A program made the position numbers and the translations under genes. From Paraburkholderia atlantica (lineage in GTDB: Bacteria > Pseudomonadota > Gammaproteobacteria > Burkholderiales > Burkholderiaceae): DNA of 64,000 nt. A model generated the notes under the pieces. The model saw only the letters and a list, made by a program, of their open reading frames with translations. It did no database searches and was not told the DNA's origin. Below are positions 8,505-17,694 of this stretch, one piece after another (position 1 is the stretch's first letter; every line of letters starts with the position of its first letter). The stretch spans positions 235,143 through 299,142 of the forward strand of contig NZ_WHNQ01000008.1 of the NCBI RefSeq assembly GCF_009362785.1, written 5' to 3'.

Positions 8505-10141
8505 AATCGTACACAACTGACTACGTGATCGTCGGCGCGGGGACGGCGGGTTGCGTGCTCGCCAACCGCCTGACCGAAGACCCGAACGTCAAAGTGATTC
8601 TTGTCGAAGCCGGCGAGCGCGATCGTCACCCGTTCATCCACGTACCGGCCGGCTTCGTGCGCTTGCTCGATCATCCAACCGTGACGTGGCGCTATCGCAC
8701 GCGGGCCGACGCCGAGACCAGCGGCCGCGCAATCCTGTTTCCGCGTGGACGCGGACTCGGCGGTTCCAGCGCGATCAATGGCCTGCTTTATGTGCGCCCG
8801 TTTGCGGAGGATATCGATAGCTGGGAGCAGTCGGGCGCCAGGGGCTGGACCTTCGGCAACTGTCTGCCGTTCTACCGCCGCTCCGAAACGTGGACCGAGG
8901 GCAGTAGTCCGCAACGCGGCACGCATGGTCCGATCCAGGTCAGCCGGGTGGAGAATCCGCCGGAGATTTGCGGTGCGGTCGTGCAAGCCGCCCAAAAGGC
9001 CGGTCTCGAGTTTCTGGATGATCCAAACAGCGACACGCGCGGTCCATCGATCTGGTACTACCAGCAAACGCGAGACGGACGTCGCCGGTCCAGCGCGGCG
9101 CGCGGTTATCTGCGGCCCGCAATGGCGCGGCCGAATCTCACGGTGGTGACCGGCGTCCAGGTGTCCGGGCTCGACATGAACGGCACGCACGTGAGCGGCA
9201 TCAATGCGACAACGACCGCGGGCGTTCCGATCCAGTTTCGCGCGACCCGCGAGGTCATCCTGAGCGCCGGCGTGATCGGCACGCCAAAGCTGCTGGAAAT
9301 GAGTGGCATCGGCGATAAGGACGTGCTCGACAATGCGGGCATTCGAACACGCATCGCGTTACCGGGCGTCGGCAACAATTTGCAGGATCACTATGTAGTC
9401 CGGCTCGGCTATCGGGTCCGGGGTGCAGGTACCGCGAACGAGCGCTCGCACGGACTCGCGCTCGCGCGCGAGATGATGCGCTACGTCGTGTCGGGGACCG
9501 GCGTACTGACCTATAGTGCGGCGATCGTCGGCGGCTTCGCACAGACGCGGCTCGCAACCCGGCCCGACGTGCAGTTCGTGATCGCGCCAGGCAGCTTCGC
9601 CGAGGGACGGATCGGAGTGCTGGAGTCGGAGCCCGGCGTCTCCTGCGGCGTCTGGCAGATGCGCCCGGAAAGCCGTGGGCACGTGCACATCACCAGCAGC
9701 GAGGTCGCGGCAGCGCCGACGATCGCACCGTCATACCTCAGCAGCGAACTAGACCGCAACACGATGGTGGAAGGGCTCAAGATCGGCCGCCGGATCTTCG
9801 CGCAGCCCGAGGTCGCCCGCTATATCGTCGACGAAACCGTACCGGGCCGTCAGGCGGACACTGATGAGGCGTTACTGCAATACGTGCGTGACAATGGCTC
9901 GACTGTGTATCACGCGGTTGGCACGTGCCGGATGGGAGAGGACGAAATGAGCGTCGTCGATTCTGAAATGCGGGTGCGTGGAACGACCGGCCTGCGCATC
10001 GTCGACGGCTCGGTGATGCCGTCGATAACCTCGACCAACACCAATGCGACGGTGCTAATGCTAGCCGAGCGCGCAGCTGACATGATCCGTTCGCCGATGA
10101 CTGCGCGCACGGCTTCGGCAGATTCGAAGGAGACGGTATGA
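8501..10141 (+). CDS. GMC-family FAD oxidoreductase (choline dehydrogenase-like)
   Basis: Oxidises a primary or secondary alcohol to an aldehyde or ketone using FAD. 546 residues, ATGA overlap with the CoA-transferase gene. Family signatures: N-terminal [15 protein letters not shown] dinucleotide fold with VEAG ending the second strand; the GMC signature [20 protein letters not shown]; a second signature [18 protein letters not shown]; and the catalytic His in [10 protein letters not shown] paired with the Asn of [10 protein letters not shown]. No signal peptide is seen, so it is probably cytoplasmic or membrane-associated. It would supply the aldehyde for the first gene of the operon. It is similar in class to polyethylene-glycol and aliphatic-alcohol dehydrogenases, but I do not assign a substrate. 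Confidence 0.92.
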   Translation: MKSYTTDYVIVGAGTAGCVLANRLTEDPNVKVILVEAGERDRHPFIHVPAGFVRLLDHPTVTWRYRTRADAETSGRAILFPRGRGLGGSSAINGLLYVRPFAEDIDSWEQSGARGWTFGNCLPFYRRSETWTEGSSPQRGTHGPIQVSRVENPPEICGAVVQAAQKAGLEFLDDPNSDTRGPSIWYYQQTRDGRRRSSAARGYLRPAMARPNLTVVTGVQVSGLDMNGTHVSGINATTTAGVPIQFRATREVILSAGVIGTPKLLEMSGIGDKDVLDNAGIRTRIALPGVGNNLQDHYVVRLGYRVRGAGTANERSHGLALAREMMRYVVSGTGVLTYSAAIVGGFAQTRLATRPDVQFVIAPGSFAEGRIGVLESEPGVSCGVWQMRPESRGHVHITSSEVAAAPTIAPSYLSSELDRNTMVEGLKIGRRIFAQPEVARYIVDETVPGRQADTDEALLQYVRDNGSTVYHAVGTCRMGEDEMSVVDSEMRVRGTTGLRIVDGSVMPSITSTNTNATVLMLAERAADMIRSPMTARTASADSKETV

Positions 10142-10887
10142 AAGTGCTGGTAGGTGTAAAGCGAGTGGTCGACTACAACGTGAAGGTCCGGATCAAGTCG
10201 GACGGCACGGGTGTCGACATTGCAAACGTGAAGATGTCGATGAATCCGTTCGACGAAATCGCGGTTGAGGAAGCGGTGCGGTTAAAGGAAGCCGGCGTGG
10301 TTAGCGAGGTGGTGGCGGTTTCTTGCGGTGTTGCTCAGGCGCAGGAGACGCTGCGTACGGCGTTGGCGATAGGCGCGGATCGTGCTGTCTTGATCGAGTC
10401 ATCCGAAGACCTGCAGCCTCTGGCCGTTGCCAAGCTGCTCAAGGCGCTGGTCGACAAGGAACAGCCTTCGTTGGTATTGCTGGGCAAGCAGGCCATCGAC
10501 GACGACTCGAACCAGACCGGGCAGATGCTCGCCGCTTTGGCTGACCTTCCGCAAGCGACGTTCGCTTCGGAGGTCGTTGTGGCTGACGGGAAGGCGACCG
10601 TGTCCCGCGAAGTGGACGGCGGAGCTGAAACGCTGTCGCTGACGCTTCCCGCCGTGGTCACCACTGATCTACGCCTGAACGAGCCGCGCTACGTGACATT
10701 GCCGAACATCATGAAGGCGAAGAAAAAGCCGCTGCAAACGATCAGGCCCGAAGACCTCGGCGTCGATGTCACGCCGCGTCTTAAAACACTGAAAGTCGCC
10801 GAGCCGCCCAGGCGTTCCGCCGGGGTGACAGTGCCGGACGTAAAGACGCTGGTCGAGAAGCTGAAGACCGAAGCGAAGGTGCTTTAG
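10138..10887 (+). CDS. etfB: Electron transfer flavoprotein beta subunit
   Basis: Small ETF subunit, binds AMP and docks on acyl-CoA dehydrogenases. 249 residues, the expected length. It starts [20 protein letters not shown], very typical of EtfB, and contains [26 protein letters not shown], with the AMP-binding DDSNQ loop, and the [20 protein letters not shown] recognition-loop region used for docking. ATGA overlap with the GMC gene places it in the same transcript, so this ETF is dedicated to the operon's own dehydrogenases or is the cell's main ETF recruited here; the window cannot tell which. Confidence 0.95.
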   Translation: MKVLVGVKRVVDYNVKVRIKSDGTGVDIANVKMSMNPFDEIAVEEAVRLKEAGVVSEVVAVSCGVAQAQETLRTALAIGADRAVLIESSEDLQPLAVAKLLKALVDKEQPSLVLLGKQAIDDDSNQTGQMLAALADLPQATFASEVVVADGKATVSREVDGGAETLSLTLPAVVTTDLRLNEPRYVTLPNIMKAKKKPLQTIRPEDLGVDVTPRLKTLKVAEPPRRSAGVTVPDVKTLVEKLKTEAKVL

Positions 10888-10913
10888 ATAGAACGGCAAC
10901 TATGTTGCATGGG

Positions 10914-10945
10914 ACTGGAGTAAGCGCTAAAGCGCTAACTCCAGT
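10914..10945 (+). repeat. Near-perfect hairpin between etfB and etfA
   Basis: Arms 10914-10928 and 10931-10945 (15 bases each, one central A/A mismatch) flank a two-base loop: ACTGGAGTAAGCGCT then AGCGCTAACTCCAGT. It lies in the 77-bp gap between the two ETF genes and has no T-run, so it is not a classical terminator. It may be an RNA-processing or stability structure, or a protein site. Confidence 0.6.
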
Positions 10946-10964
10946 CGACACGGAGACAAAGCAA

Positions 10965-11906
10965 ATGACGAATCTGGTTAGCTTGGTAATAGCAGAACAC
11001 GATAATGCGTCGATCAAGGCAGCGACGCTGACTACCATTGCCGCGGCGAAGAAGATCGGCGGTGAAGTTCACGTGCTGGTCGCGGGTCACAATGCGCAGC
11101 CCGTAGCCGACGCGGCAGCGAACATCGTGGGCGTTAGCAAAGTATTGCTGGCCGATGCGCCGCAACTCGAAGTGGGCCTCGCGGAAAACGTCGAAGCGAC
11201 GGTGCTGAATATCGCAAAGAACTATTCGCACATCCTGGCTCCGGCCACCGCCTACGGCAAGAACGTCGTGCCGCGTATCGCCGCGAAGCTCGACGTCGCT
11301 CAGATCAGCGACATCACCGCAGTCGATTCACCCGATACGTTCGAGCGTCCGATCTACGCGGGCAACGCAATTGCGACAGTGCAATCTCAAGACCCGATCA
11401 AGGTCATCACGGTACGCACGACTGGCTTCGATGCCGTCGCAGCGGAAGGCGGCAGAGCTTCGGTCGAGGAGCTCGAAGCCGCAGCCGACGCAGGCATCTC
11501 GCAGTTCGTGAGCCGCGAAGTGACGAAGTTCGATCGTCCGGAACTGACGTCGGCAAATATCATCGTGTCGGGCGGCCGGGGTCTCGGCAGCGGCGAGAAC
11601 TACACGAAGGTGCTGGAGCCTTTGGCAGACAAGCTCGGTGCAGCGATGGGCGCATCGCGTGCAGCCGTCGATGCGGGCTACGTGCCGAACGACTATCAGG
11701 TCGGTCAGACGGGCAAGATCGTCGCGCCGCAACTGTATATCGCGGTCGGCATTTCGGGTGCGATCCAGCACCTTGCGGGCATGAAGGACTCGAAGGTGAT
11801 CGTCGCGATCAACAAGGATAAAGAAGCGCCGATTTTCAGCGTCGCGGATTACAGCCTCGTCGGTGACCTGTTCACCGTCGTGCCCGAACTCGTCGGAAGC
11901 CTATGA
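10965..11906 (+). CDS. etfA: Electron transfer flavoprotein alpha subunit
   Basis: Large ETF subunit that carries the redox-active FAD and passes electrons to ETF:quinone oxidoreductase. Start ATG 10965, preceded by CGGAGACAAAGCAA; the upstream in-frame start at 10902 would translate the hairpin. 313 residues, normal. The FAD domain shows [13 protein letters not shown], then [40 protein letters not shown] and [15 protein letters not shown], all family hallmarks. It is the last gene of the rightward operon. Confidence 0.95.
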   Translation: MTNLVSLVIAEHDNASIKAATLTTIAAAKKIGGEVHVLVAGHNAQPVADAAANIVGVSKVLLADAPQLEVGLAENVEATVLNIAKNYSHILAPATAYGKNVVPRIAAKLDVAQISDITAVDSPDTFERPIYAGNAIATVQSQDPIKVITVRTTGFDAVAAEGGRASVEELEAAADAGISQFVSREVTKFDRPELTSANIIVSGGRGLGSGENYTKVLEPLADKLGAAMGASRAAVDAGYVPNDYQVGQTGKIVAPQLYIAVGISGAIQHLAGMKDSKVIVAINKDKEAPIFSVADYSLVGDLFTVVPELVGSL

Positions 11907-11951
11907 GGCCCTTGATGACTGGCTGCTCGCGTTCACTGGGCGGAGAAACCA

Positions 11952-12218
11952 TTGGATCATTCACAAGAGATCCGGCGAAGCGCAGCGATTGCGGCGAACG
12001 CCGAAGATGCGGACATCTGGCGATGGTTTGCTAACCTTGTCGAGGAACGCCGCATTCGCTGGTGTCTTGCCAATGGTAGCTGGTTGGTGAGCGTCGATCA
12101 TCGTCACGTCGCCACGGATAAAAACTTCGACGAGGCAATTCGTGGTGCCAGACTCCGCACTCAAAGAAGGGATGACGAAACGGTTCGGGGCAATCTTCTA
12201 CGACGACGCGTCGCGTGA
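11952..12218 (+). CDS. Small protein, paralogue of the one at 16624-16872 (unnamed family)
   Basis: 88 residues from a TTG start at 11952 with CGGAG nearby. I do not recognise a named domain. The core (DIWRWFANLVEERRIRWCLANGSWLVSVD) matches by eye the product of 16624-16872 (ATWRWYSDLVDHQRL...DQWVVAIDG): a WRW motif, a helix with xxLV, then W-V-x-V/I-D and an A-R segment. That shared pattern supports a real gene rather than chance. The C terminus (after RGARL) diverges and is rich in Arg, so this copy may be partly decayed. It lies 45 bp after etfA. Confidence 0.5.
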   Translation: MDHSQEIRRSAAIAANAEDADIWRWFANLVEERRIRWCLANGSWLVSVDHRHVATDKNFDEAIRGARLRTQRRDDETVRGNLLRRRVA

Positions 12219-12777
12219 ACTGGCATAGCTTGCTGCCGTGCCCTGTCGCCAATCGAAACCTTGTACCGCCGACGTTGCCGTAAGCGATCGCGCGCTTTTT
12301 CGCTTTTTCAACATTGGGATACCTGGTGTTCATACCGGCATCATCGACGCCGTTGCCTAACTGTCGGCTTTGACCGGTGTCCTTGAGTGACGGCACAGAA
12401 CGTCCGTTCCCGCGCTGATACCTGCCTTTTAATCTGCGACGGCCCCCACCGGCGACAATGGGTCGGTTTGGTGCATTCGCCGGCGCGACGGAGGCCGTCA
12501 CGAAAAAACGTTCGCCAGCAGGCAGGACCCGGCCAACTGCGGTCGATCGTCGATTCCGCAGACTGGCGATTTGAAAGACTGCTTTGCAGCTCAGAGCTGA
12601 CACCGGACACAGATCATACTTTCACCCAAGAGGAGCAAACGAAAAGTCGCGAATAATTCAACGACATTTAAGTCGCTACATCCCGACGGCGCGCCGGCGC
12701 ACGCCCAACAATCCGTCGTTCTTCGCTACCGAATTGTCGGGCGCTGATCGCTCACCGCGGTTGTAACGATCCGGGCT
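12219..12777. other. 559-bp region without a recognisable gene
   Basis: Both strands carry short open frames (for example 12031-12603 minus), but their composition is Arg/Ser-rich shadow-like and none shows a domain. A and T are commoner at 12270-12320 and 12590-12740 than in the neighbours. It could hold a degraded gene or a promoter for the small-protein gene; nothing specific is seen. Confidence 0.5.
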
Positions 12778-13257
12778 TCAAAGCCCCAACTCGCTCAGTC
12801 CCGGATGATCGTCCGGCCGACGGCCCAAGGGCCAGTGATACTTGCGCTCGGATTCCTTGATCGGCATATCGTTGATGCACGCATACCGGCGTTGCATAAG
12901 GCCATCCTCGCCGAACTCCCAGTTCTCATTGCCGTAGGAGCGGAACCAGTTGCCCGAGTCGTCGTGCCATTCGTAGGCGTAGCGCACGGCAATGCGATTG
13001 CCGCCGAACGCCCACAGTTCCTTGATCAGACGATACTCGTGTTCCTTCTTCCATTTGCGCTCGAGGAACGCCTGCGCTTCCGCGCGATTGTTCGCGAACT
13101 CTGCGCGATTGCGCCATTTCGTGTCGAGCGAATAGGCGAGCGCGACCTTGGCGGCGTCGCGCGAATTCCAACCGTCTTCCGCGAGACGGACTTTCTCGAT
13201 GGCCGTCTCCAGCGTGAACGGGGGAAGCGGCGGGCGAATTGCTGCGGGTGAAGTCAT
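12778..13257 (-). CDS. DUF1348 (NTF2-like) family protein, copy A
   Basis: Probable cytoplasmic NTF2/SnoaL-fold protein of unknown function, about 159 residues. Recognised from [49 protein letters not shown], and the C-terminal [19 protein letters not shown]. Start set at ATG 13257, which has AAGGAG seven bases upstream. The frame is open further upstream to 13398 and there encodes a Tat-like leader with a lipobox ([16 protein letters not shown]...LSGC), beginning 5 bp after the cynS stop. That longer form would be an exported lipoprotein, but it has no ribosome site. It is roughly 85% identical by eye to copy B at 16999-17478, and is probably co-transcribed with cynTS. Confidence 0.85.
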   Translation of the reverse strand: MTSPAAIRPPLPPFTLETAIEKVRLAEDGWNSRDAAKVALAYSLDTKWRNRAEFANNRAEAQAFLERKWKKEHEYRLIKELWAFGGNRIAVRYAYEWHDDSGNWFRSYGNENWEFGEDGLMQRRYACINDMPIKESERKYHWPLGRRPDDHPGLSELGL

Positions 13258-13403
13258 TTCGGATCTCCTTGTAGGGTACAGCGCGTTGCTGGTGCTCGAC
13301 GTGGAGCGCGGCCTCGTCATCGTGCAACCCGAGAGGGCAAGGCCGCCCGAAGCAAGCGCGGCACCGGTGCTCAGTAAGAATTTTCGTCTATGCATCATTG
13401 GGT

Positions 13404-13874
13404 TCAGAACGGCTTGGTCGGCAGATACTTGCCGTTGAGCGTGATGACGGCGCGCTCGCCGCCTTCGGGGTCCGGAACCTTCTGGATATCGAGCTTGAAG
13501 TTGATCGCGCTGATGATGCCGTCGCCGAATTTCTCGTGAACCAGCGCCTTCAACGTCGAGCCGTAGACCTGCACCATTTCGTAGAAGCGGTAGACGGTGG
13601 GATCGGTCGGCACGCCACCCGGAATGCTGCCGCGCACGGGAATGGTTTGCAGCAGGCGCACGGCGTCGGCGTCGAGCCCGAGGCGTTCCGCGACCAGCTT
13701 CGCCGCGTTCTCCGGCAGCGCATGCTGACCGAGCAGCGCGGCTGTCGTGTATGCGAGGCTCAAGCCCGTGCCTTCGTTGATGGCTTCGAAGGTGAGGTTC
13801 TTGCGCACCTTCGCGTCGACGATCGTTTCCGTCAATGCTTCGCGTGCGTTCGGTGTGACTTGCGATTGGGTCAT
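13404..13874 (-). CDS. cynS: Cyanate hydratase (cyanase)
   Basis: Converts cyanate plus bicarbonate to ammonia and CO2. 156 residues, matching the E. coli enzyme length. An N-terminal helical domain ([18 protein letters not shown]) is followed by the conserved catalytic domain [18 protein letters not shown] and [14 protein letters not shown], which carry the catalytic Arg, Glu and Ser. ATG 13874 is preceded by AAGGAGCAAC. It lies downstream of the carbonic anhydrase gene, which would recycle the bicarbonate consumed, and opposite the LysR gene, exactly the cyn operon arrangement. Confidence 0.97.
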   Translation of the reverse strand: MTQSQVTPNAREALTETIVDAKVRKNLTFEAINEGTGLSLAYTTAALLGQHALPENAAKLVAERLGLDADAVRLLQTIPVRGSIPGGVPTDPTVYRFYEMVQVYGSTLKALVHEKFGDGIISAINFKLDIQKVPDPEGGERAVITLNGKYLPTKPF

Positions 13875-13937
13875 GATGTTGCTCCTTGGGTAAAAATCAA
13901 CCTGGTGAGATCGACAGTCGGTGTGACGAGCCGGGAA

Positions 13938-14609
13938 TCAGAGCGCAGCCACGCACTCGGCGGGCGTCGCGGTGACATCGGGATGCGCAGCGAGCGGCAC
14001 GAACTGGCGGGTCGCGGCGTCGAGCGCGTCGATCGAGCCGGATTCGATGTCGTAGACCCATCCGTGCAAATTCAGGCGGCCTTGCGCGAGTCCCAGTGCA
14101 ACTGAGGGGTGGGTCTTGAGGTTGTCGAGCTGGGCGATGACGTTCTCGCGCACCATCGAGTCGACGCGCTCGCGCTCGCCCGCATGTTCACGCGCCTCGT
14201 TGACGAGCCTCGCCGAGTCGGCGTAGCGCAGCCAGTTCGCGACAGCGGGCATATGGTCGAGGCACTTGCACGTCGCGACGGCCGTCATCGCGCCGCAGTC
14301 CGAGTGGCCGCATATCACCACATCCGTCACGCCGAGCGCGGCCACCGCATATTCGACCGTTGCCGACACACCGCCGGGCTCAGGACCGAACGAAGGCACG
14401 ATGTTGCCGGCATTGCGGATCACGAAGAGATCGCCCGGTTCGCGCTGCGTGACCAGTTCGGGAACCATGCGACTATCGGAACAGGAAATGAACAGTGTGC
14501 GCGGCGTCTGACTGGTGGCCAGCTTGCGGAACAACTCCCTGCGCGCGGGCATGATGTCCCGCTGAAACTTCAGAAAACCGTCGATGATCTCTTGCATGGT
14601 CTGCTCCAT
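13938..14609 (-). CDS. cynT: Beta-class carbonic anhydrase of the cyanate operon
   Basis: Hydrates CO2 to bicarbonate, replacing what cyanase uses. 223 residues. The zinc site is visible as CSDSRM (Cys and Asp), then HSDCGAM (His and Cys), with the family segments [14 protein letters not shown] and [15 protein letters not shown] 14609 is preceded by GGAGCAGACC. It is first in the cyn transcript, with 63 bp before cynS, and divergent from cynR. Confidence 0.95.
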   Translation of the reverse strand: MEQTMQEIIDGFLKFQRDIMPARRELFRKLATSQTPRTLFISCSDSRMVPELVTQREPGDLFVIRNAGNIVPSFGPEPGGVSATVEYAVAALGVTDVVICGHSDCGAMTAVATCKCLDHMPAVANWLRYADSARLVNEAREHAGERERVDSMVRENVIAQLDNLKTHPSVALGLAQGRLNLHGWVYDIESGSIDALDAATRQFVPLAAHPDVTATPAECVAAL

Positions 14610-14708
14610 TCAATCTGGCGTTCGTTGCGGTGTCGCTCAGTGCGATGCGTTGAACAGAGAATGAACCTGTTCCGTCATAGTGTCCAAGACGGGTTTATGA
14701 TGCTCACC

Positions 14709-14723
14709 ATAGGCAATGCCAAT
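14709..14723. promoter_or_regulatory. cynR operator: Candidate CynR operator (T-N11-A dyad)
   Basis: ATAGGCAATGCCAAT is an imperfect 15-bp dyad containing a T-N11-A core (14710, 14722), the LysR-type recognition pattern. It lies 26 bp before cynR and 100 bp before cynT, as expected for a shared autoregulated site. Assignment is inference. Confidence 0.45.
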
Positions 14724-14749
14724 AGTTATCGAGAACGAGGAAATTCGCC

Positions 14750-15640
14750 ATGCTGTTGCGTCATATCCGTTACTTCCTGGCCGTCGCGGAACACCGCAAT
14801 TTCACGCGCGCCGCCGAGGCGCTGCACGTTTCGCAGCCCACGCTGTCGCAGCAGATACGGCAACTGGAAGACACGCTGCGCACGCAGCTGCTAGACCGTT
14901 CGGGGCGGAACGTGCACCTCACGGATGCCGGCGCGGCGTGGATGCGCTATGCGAAGCTCGCGCTACAGGATCTGGAGGCGGGCGGGCGGGCGATACATGA
15001 CGTCGGCGAACTGAGCCGCGGCAATCTGCGCCTTGCCGTGACGCCGACCTTCACGGCGTATCTCGTGGGGCCCGTGACCGATCGTTTTTATGGCCTGCAT
15101 CCCGGCATCGCGATCGACATTCAGGAAATCGCGCAGGACCAGATCGAAGCGCAACTTGCCGATGACAGGCTCGACGCCGGGATCGCGTTCGAGCCCGTCC
15201 ACACAGCGGAAATTGAAAGCGAGCCTTTGTTTCGCGAGACGCTGAGCCTCGTCGTCGGCAGCGGCCATGCGCGTGCGACGCGCCGCAAGCCGCTGTCCGC
15301 GCAGGACTTCGCCAACGAACGGCTGGTGCTGCTGAACAAGGCGTTCGCGACGCGGCGTTACATCGACGAATACTGCACTCGGAACCGGATTCGCCCGCAG
15401 GTTGCCATCGAGGTCAGTTCCATCAGTGCGATCGTCGAGATCGTGCGGCGTGGGCAGCTCGCAACCGTACTACCCGACGGCATCGCGCGCGAGCATACCG
15501 AGCTGCACCCCGTGCTGCTCGACCCGCCGCTGCCGGCGCGCACGGCCGTGCTGCTGCGACGCAAGGACGCGTATCGGACGGCAGCGAGCAAGGCCTTCGT
15601 CCAGGTGTTGATGGAATTGACGGAGAACTTCCGACGCTAA
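14750..15640 (+). CDS. cynR: LysR-family regulator of the cyanate operon
   Basis: DNA-binding activator, 296 residues. The N-terminal winged helix-turn-helix is clear: RHIRYFLAVAEHRNFTRAAE, ALHVSQPTLSQQIRQLE, then LLDRSGRNVHLTDAG. The C-terminal effector-binding domain begins near GNLRLAVTPTFTAYLVGP. It is divergent from cynTS with a 140-bp shared control region; this arrangement and the close match in the HTH to known CynR proteins support the name. Confidence 0.9.
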   Translation: MLLRHIRYFLAVAEHRNFTRAAEALHVSQPTLSQQIRQLEDTLRTQLLDRSGRNVHLTDAGAAWMRYAKLALQDLEAGGRAIHDVGELSRGNLRLAVTPTFTAYLVGPVTDRFYGLHPGIAIDIQEIAQDQIEAQLADDRLDAGIAFEPVHTAEIESEPLFRETLSLVVGSGHARATRRKPLSAQDFANERLVLLNKAFATRRYIDEYCTRNRIRPQVAIEVSSISAIVEIVRRGQLATVLPDGIAREHTELHPVLLDPPLPARTAVLLRRKDAYRTAASKAFVQVLMELTENFRR

Positions 15641-16087
15641 TGGAGATCGCGGCGCGCGACGCGCGAAGCGAGGAGATCGACACGTAACGCGCTCTCCGTT
15701 AGCTCCGACACCTACGCCGCTTCGCACAACCTGCGCCGGTGGTGTCGGCATCGCAAAGCTTCAGCTGAAGAGCATGACCGTGCGGTGAGACGGTGAGGAG
15801 TGGGCGCTCGACTTCGGCCAGGAACTGGATTGTGATTTACGCGGCGTTGAAGACAGCTGGGGTTGGCACTAAGCAACTCGAGCACCGGGCCTAGATTCGG
15901 CAATCGCGGGACGGAAGCTAGCAACGGCGCATTCCGAGAAGTCTGCAGTCTGGTCAGAAAACGGGCTTCTCAACCCATCACCAGAAGTATTAGCTTAGCC
16001 TATAGAGAACATAGGATATCGGTCTTAGACCCTATAGCCGGATTGATGCATTCTTGCTCCGTCGTCACTGTTTCTTTGGAGAGAATC
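15641..16087. other. 447-bp intergenic region, no gene seen
   Basis: No domain-bearing frame on either strand. The region becomes A/T-richer toward 15960-16030 (TATAGAGAACATAGGATATC), which probably includes the promoter of the DUF4148 gene. Nothing else is identifiable. Confidence 0.5.
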
Positions 16088-16411
16088 ATGAAATCTCGCT
16101 TCCTTGCCGTACTCGTTATCGCTGCATCTGTCACCAGCCCCGTTTTCGCAGGCACTGACACATCCGGATTGACTCGCGCCCAGGTTCACGCGGAACTCGC
16201 GCAACTGCGTGCTGTGGGCTACGACCAGTCTCGTGGAGAAGACCCCAACTACCCCGCCGAGATTCAGGCGGCCGAAGCACGCCTGGCAGCGCAACGCGGG
16301 GATGCGAGCTATGGCGGTGTCGCCGAGGCAGGCTCGTCGTCAGCGGGTGTTCCCAAGACTGCTCGTCACCTCGACAACGACGGCATGCAGCCAATCTATT
16401 TCGGCCAATAG
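16088..16411 (+). CDS. DUF4148 domain protein, secreted
   Basis: Small exported protein typical of Burkholderiaceae, function unknown. 107 residues from ATG 16088, with GGAGAGAATC upstream. Signal peptide MKSRFLAVLVIAASVTSPVFA with an AxA-type cleavage site, then the DUF4148 signature LTRAQVHAELAQLRAVGYDQ and DPNYPAEIQAAEARL. The tail is Gly/Ser/Ala-rich. The longer open frame to 15863 has no ribosome site and would bury the signal peptide. Confidence 0.9.
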   Translation: MKSRFLAVLVIAASVTSPVFAGTDTSGLTRAQVHAELAQLRAVGYDQSRGEDPNYPAEIQAAEARLAAQRGDASYGGVAEAGSSSAGVPKTARHLDNDGMQPIYFGQ

Positions 16412-16623
16412 CCGTCCAACGGCAGCGCGGATACTAGACGCCACGCGATCTGAAGTATCGCGCAAGTCCTGGCATGTCCGCGTGCTTCATTCTCGCCACA
16501 TTCAGTCGTAACGATTCGCTCGCTAGTTTGCCTGGCGAACGAACCGAACCCGGGCAATCGCGTCGCCCATCGGATACAGGCCGGTCTACATCATATGAAG
16601 GTCGGTACTTCACGGAGACTGTC

Positions 16624-16872
16624 ATGAGCCACTCACATTACGAAGTCGCTGTCCTTCATCAAGCTCTGCAGTCGGACGAGCCAAACTTAGCCACATGGCG
16701 CTGGTACAGCGATCTGGTCGACCACCAACGACTCGCGCTACGCCTCAAAGAAGACCAGTGGGTCGTCGCGATTGACGGCAGCGACTTTGCGTGCGCCGAG
16801 GGCCTGTACGCGGCCGTGCGTTGGGCGCACATCATGACGCACTCTGGCGGTTACATCACCTTTGCGGCGTAA
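16624..16872 (+). CDS. Small protein, paralogue of the one at 11952-12218 (unnamed family)
   Basis: 82 residues from ATG 16624 with CACGGAG upstream. No named domain is recognised. The sequence is a normal-looking globular protein: NLATWRWYSDLVDHQRLALR, EDQWVVAIDGSDF, EGLYAAVRWAHIM. It shares the WRW...LV...W-V-x-V/I-D pattern with the gene at 11952, and like that gene it sits beside a DUF1348 gene. It probably shares a transcript with the DUF1348 copy B 126 bp downstream. Confidence 0.7.
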   Translation: MSHSHYEVAVLHQALQSDEPNLATWRWYSDLVDHQRLALRLKEDQWVVAIDGSDFACAEGLYAAVRWAHIMTHSGGYITFAA

Positions 16873-16998
16873 GCGAGCGAAGTCCGCCATGTACACGGGT
16901 TAATCGCCAGACCGAGCGATCAAGGACTCGCAGCACTGCTCTTATCCAACCTTCGGCCCGGTCTCGGGTCTTCATCCACCAACCACTGAGGTAATACC

Positions 16999-17478
16999 AT
17001 GTCGACTAATACTGAAATCCGTCCGCCGCTCCCTCCTTTCACACGCGAATCCGCCGTCGAGAAAGTGCGCCTGGCCGAGGATGGCTGGAACACCCGCGAC
17101 GCTGCCAAAGTGTCCCTCGCATATAGCCTGGACACTCGCTGGCGCAACCGTGCTGAATTCGCAAACGGCCGCAATGAAGCCCGAGGGTTCCTTGAGCGCA
17201 AATGGTCGAAGGAGCACGAGTATCGTCTCATCAAGGAGCTGTGGGCGTTCACTGGTAACAGGATCGCCGTGCGTTATGCCTACGAATGGCGTGACGACTC
17301 TGGTAACTGGTTCCGGTCCTATGGCAACGAGAACTGGGAGTTCCGCGAGGACGGTCTGATGGTGAATCGCTACGCTTGCATCAACGATTTGCCAATCAAG
17401 GAAGAAGAGCGGAAGTTCCATTGGCCGCTCGGCCGCCGTCCGGATGATCATCCCGGCTTGTCAGATCTCGGCCTCTAA
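16999..17478 (+). CDS. DUF1348 (NTF2-like) family protein, copy B
   Basis: 159-residue NTF2/SnoaL-fold protein of unknown function. It has the same signatures as copy [45 protein letters not shown] and the C-terminal [19 protein letters not shown]. It starts [14 protein letters not shown] with no signal peptide, which supports the short start for copy A. GGTAAT lies before ATG 16999, a weak ribosome site. The IS256 element lies about 215 bp downstream, so any further gene of this unit may have been separated by the insertion. Confidence 0.88.
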   Translation: MSTNTEIRPPLPPFTRESAVEKVRLAEDGWNTRDAAKVSLAYSLDTRWRNRAEFANGRNEARGFLERKWSKEHEYRLIKELWAFTGNRIAVRYAYEWRDDSGNWFRSYGNENWEFREDGLMVNRYACINDLPIKEEERKFHWPLGRRPDDHPGLSDLGL

Positions 17479-17694
17479 TAGCCAGGCTGATCGTATCGCT
17501 TCGATTGGATGCACTCGGGGAAGCAAAGGCAAAGGTGAGACAGCTTCTGCGACGGCCTCCCGAAGCTCGCAATGAGGGAGCAACCCCGCCCCCGCTTGGG
17601 GGTTCCTGGGCAGCAATCGTTTGAGGGCGGACTAGGTGAGAAGGACAGCGAGACGAGGGGATGACCGAGAAGGGTCGTACTGGGCCTTTCGAAG

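Noticed and set aside
17479..17694. C-terminal extension of the transposase reading past the IS end
   Set aside because: The extension arises only from the frameshift, crosses the inverted repeat and target duplication, and has no domain; it is not part of the native protein.
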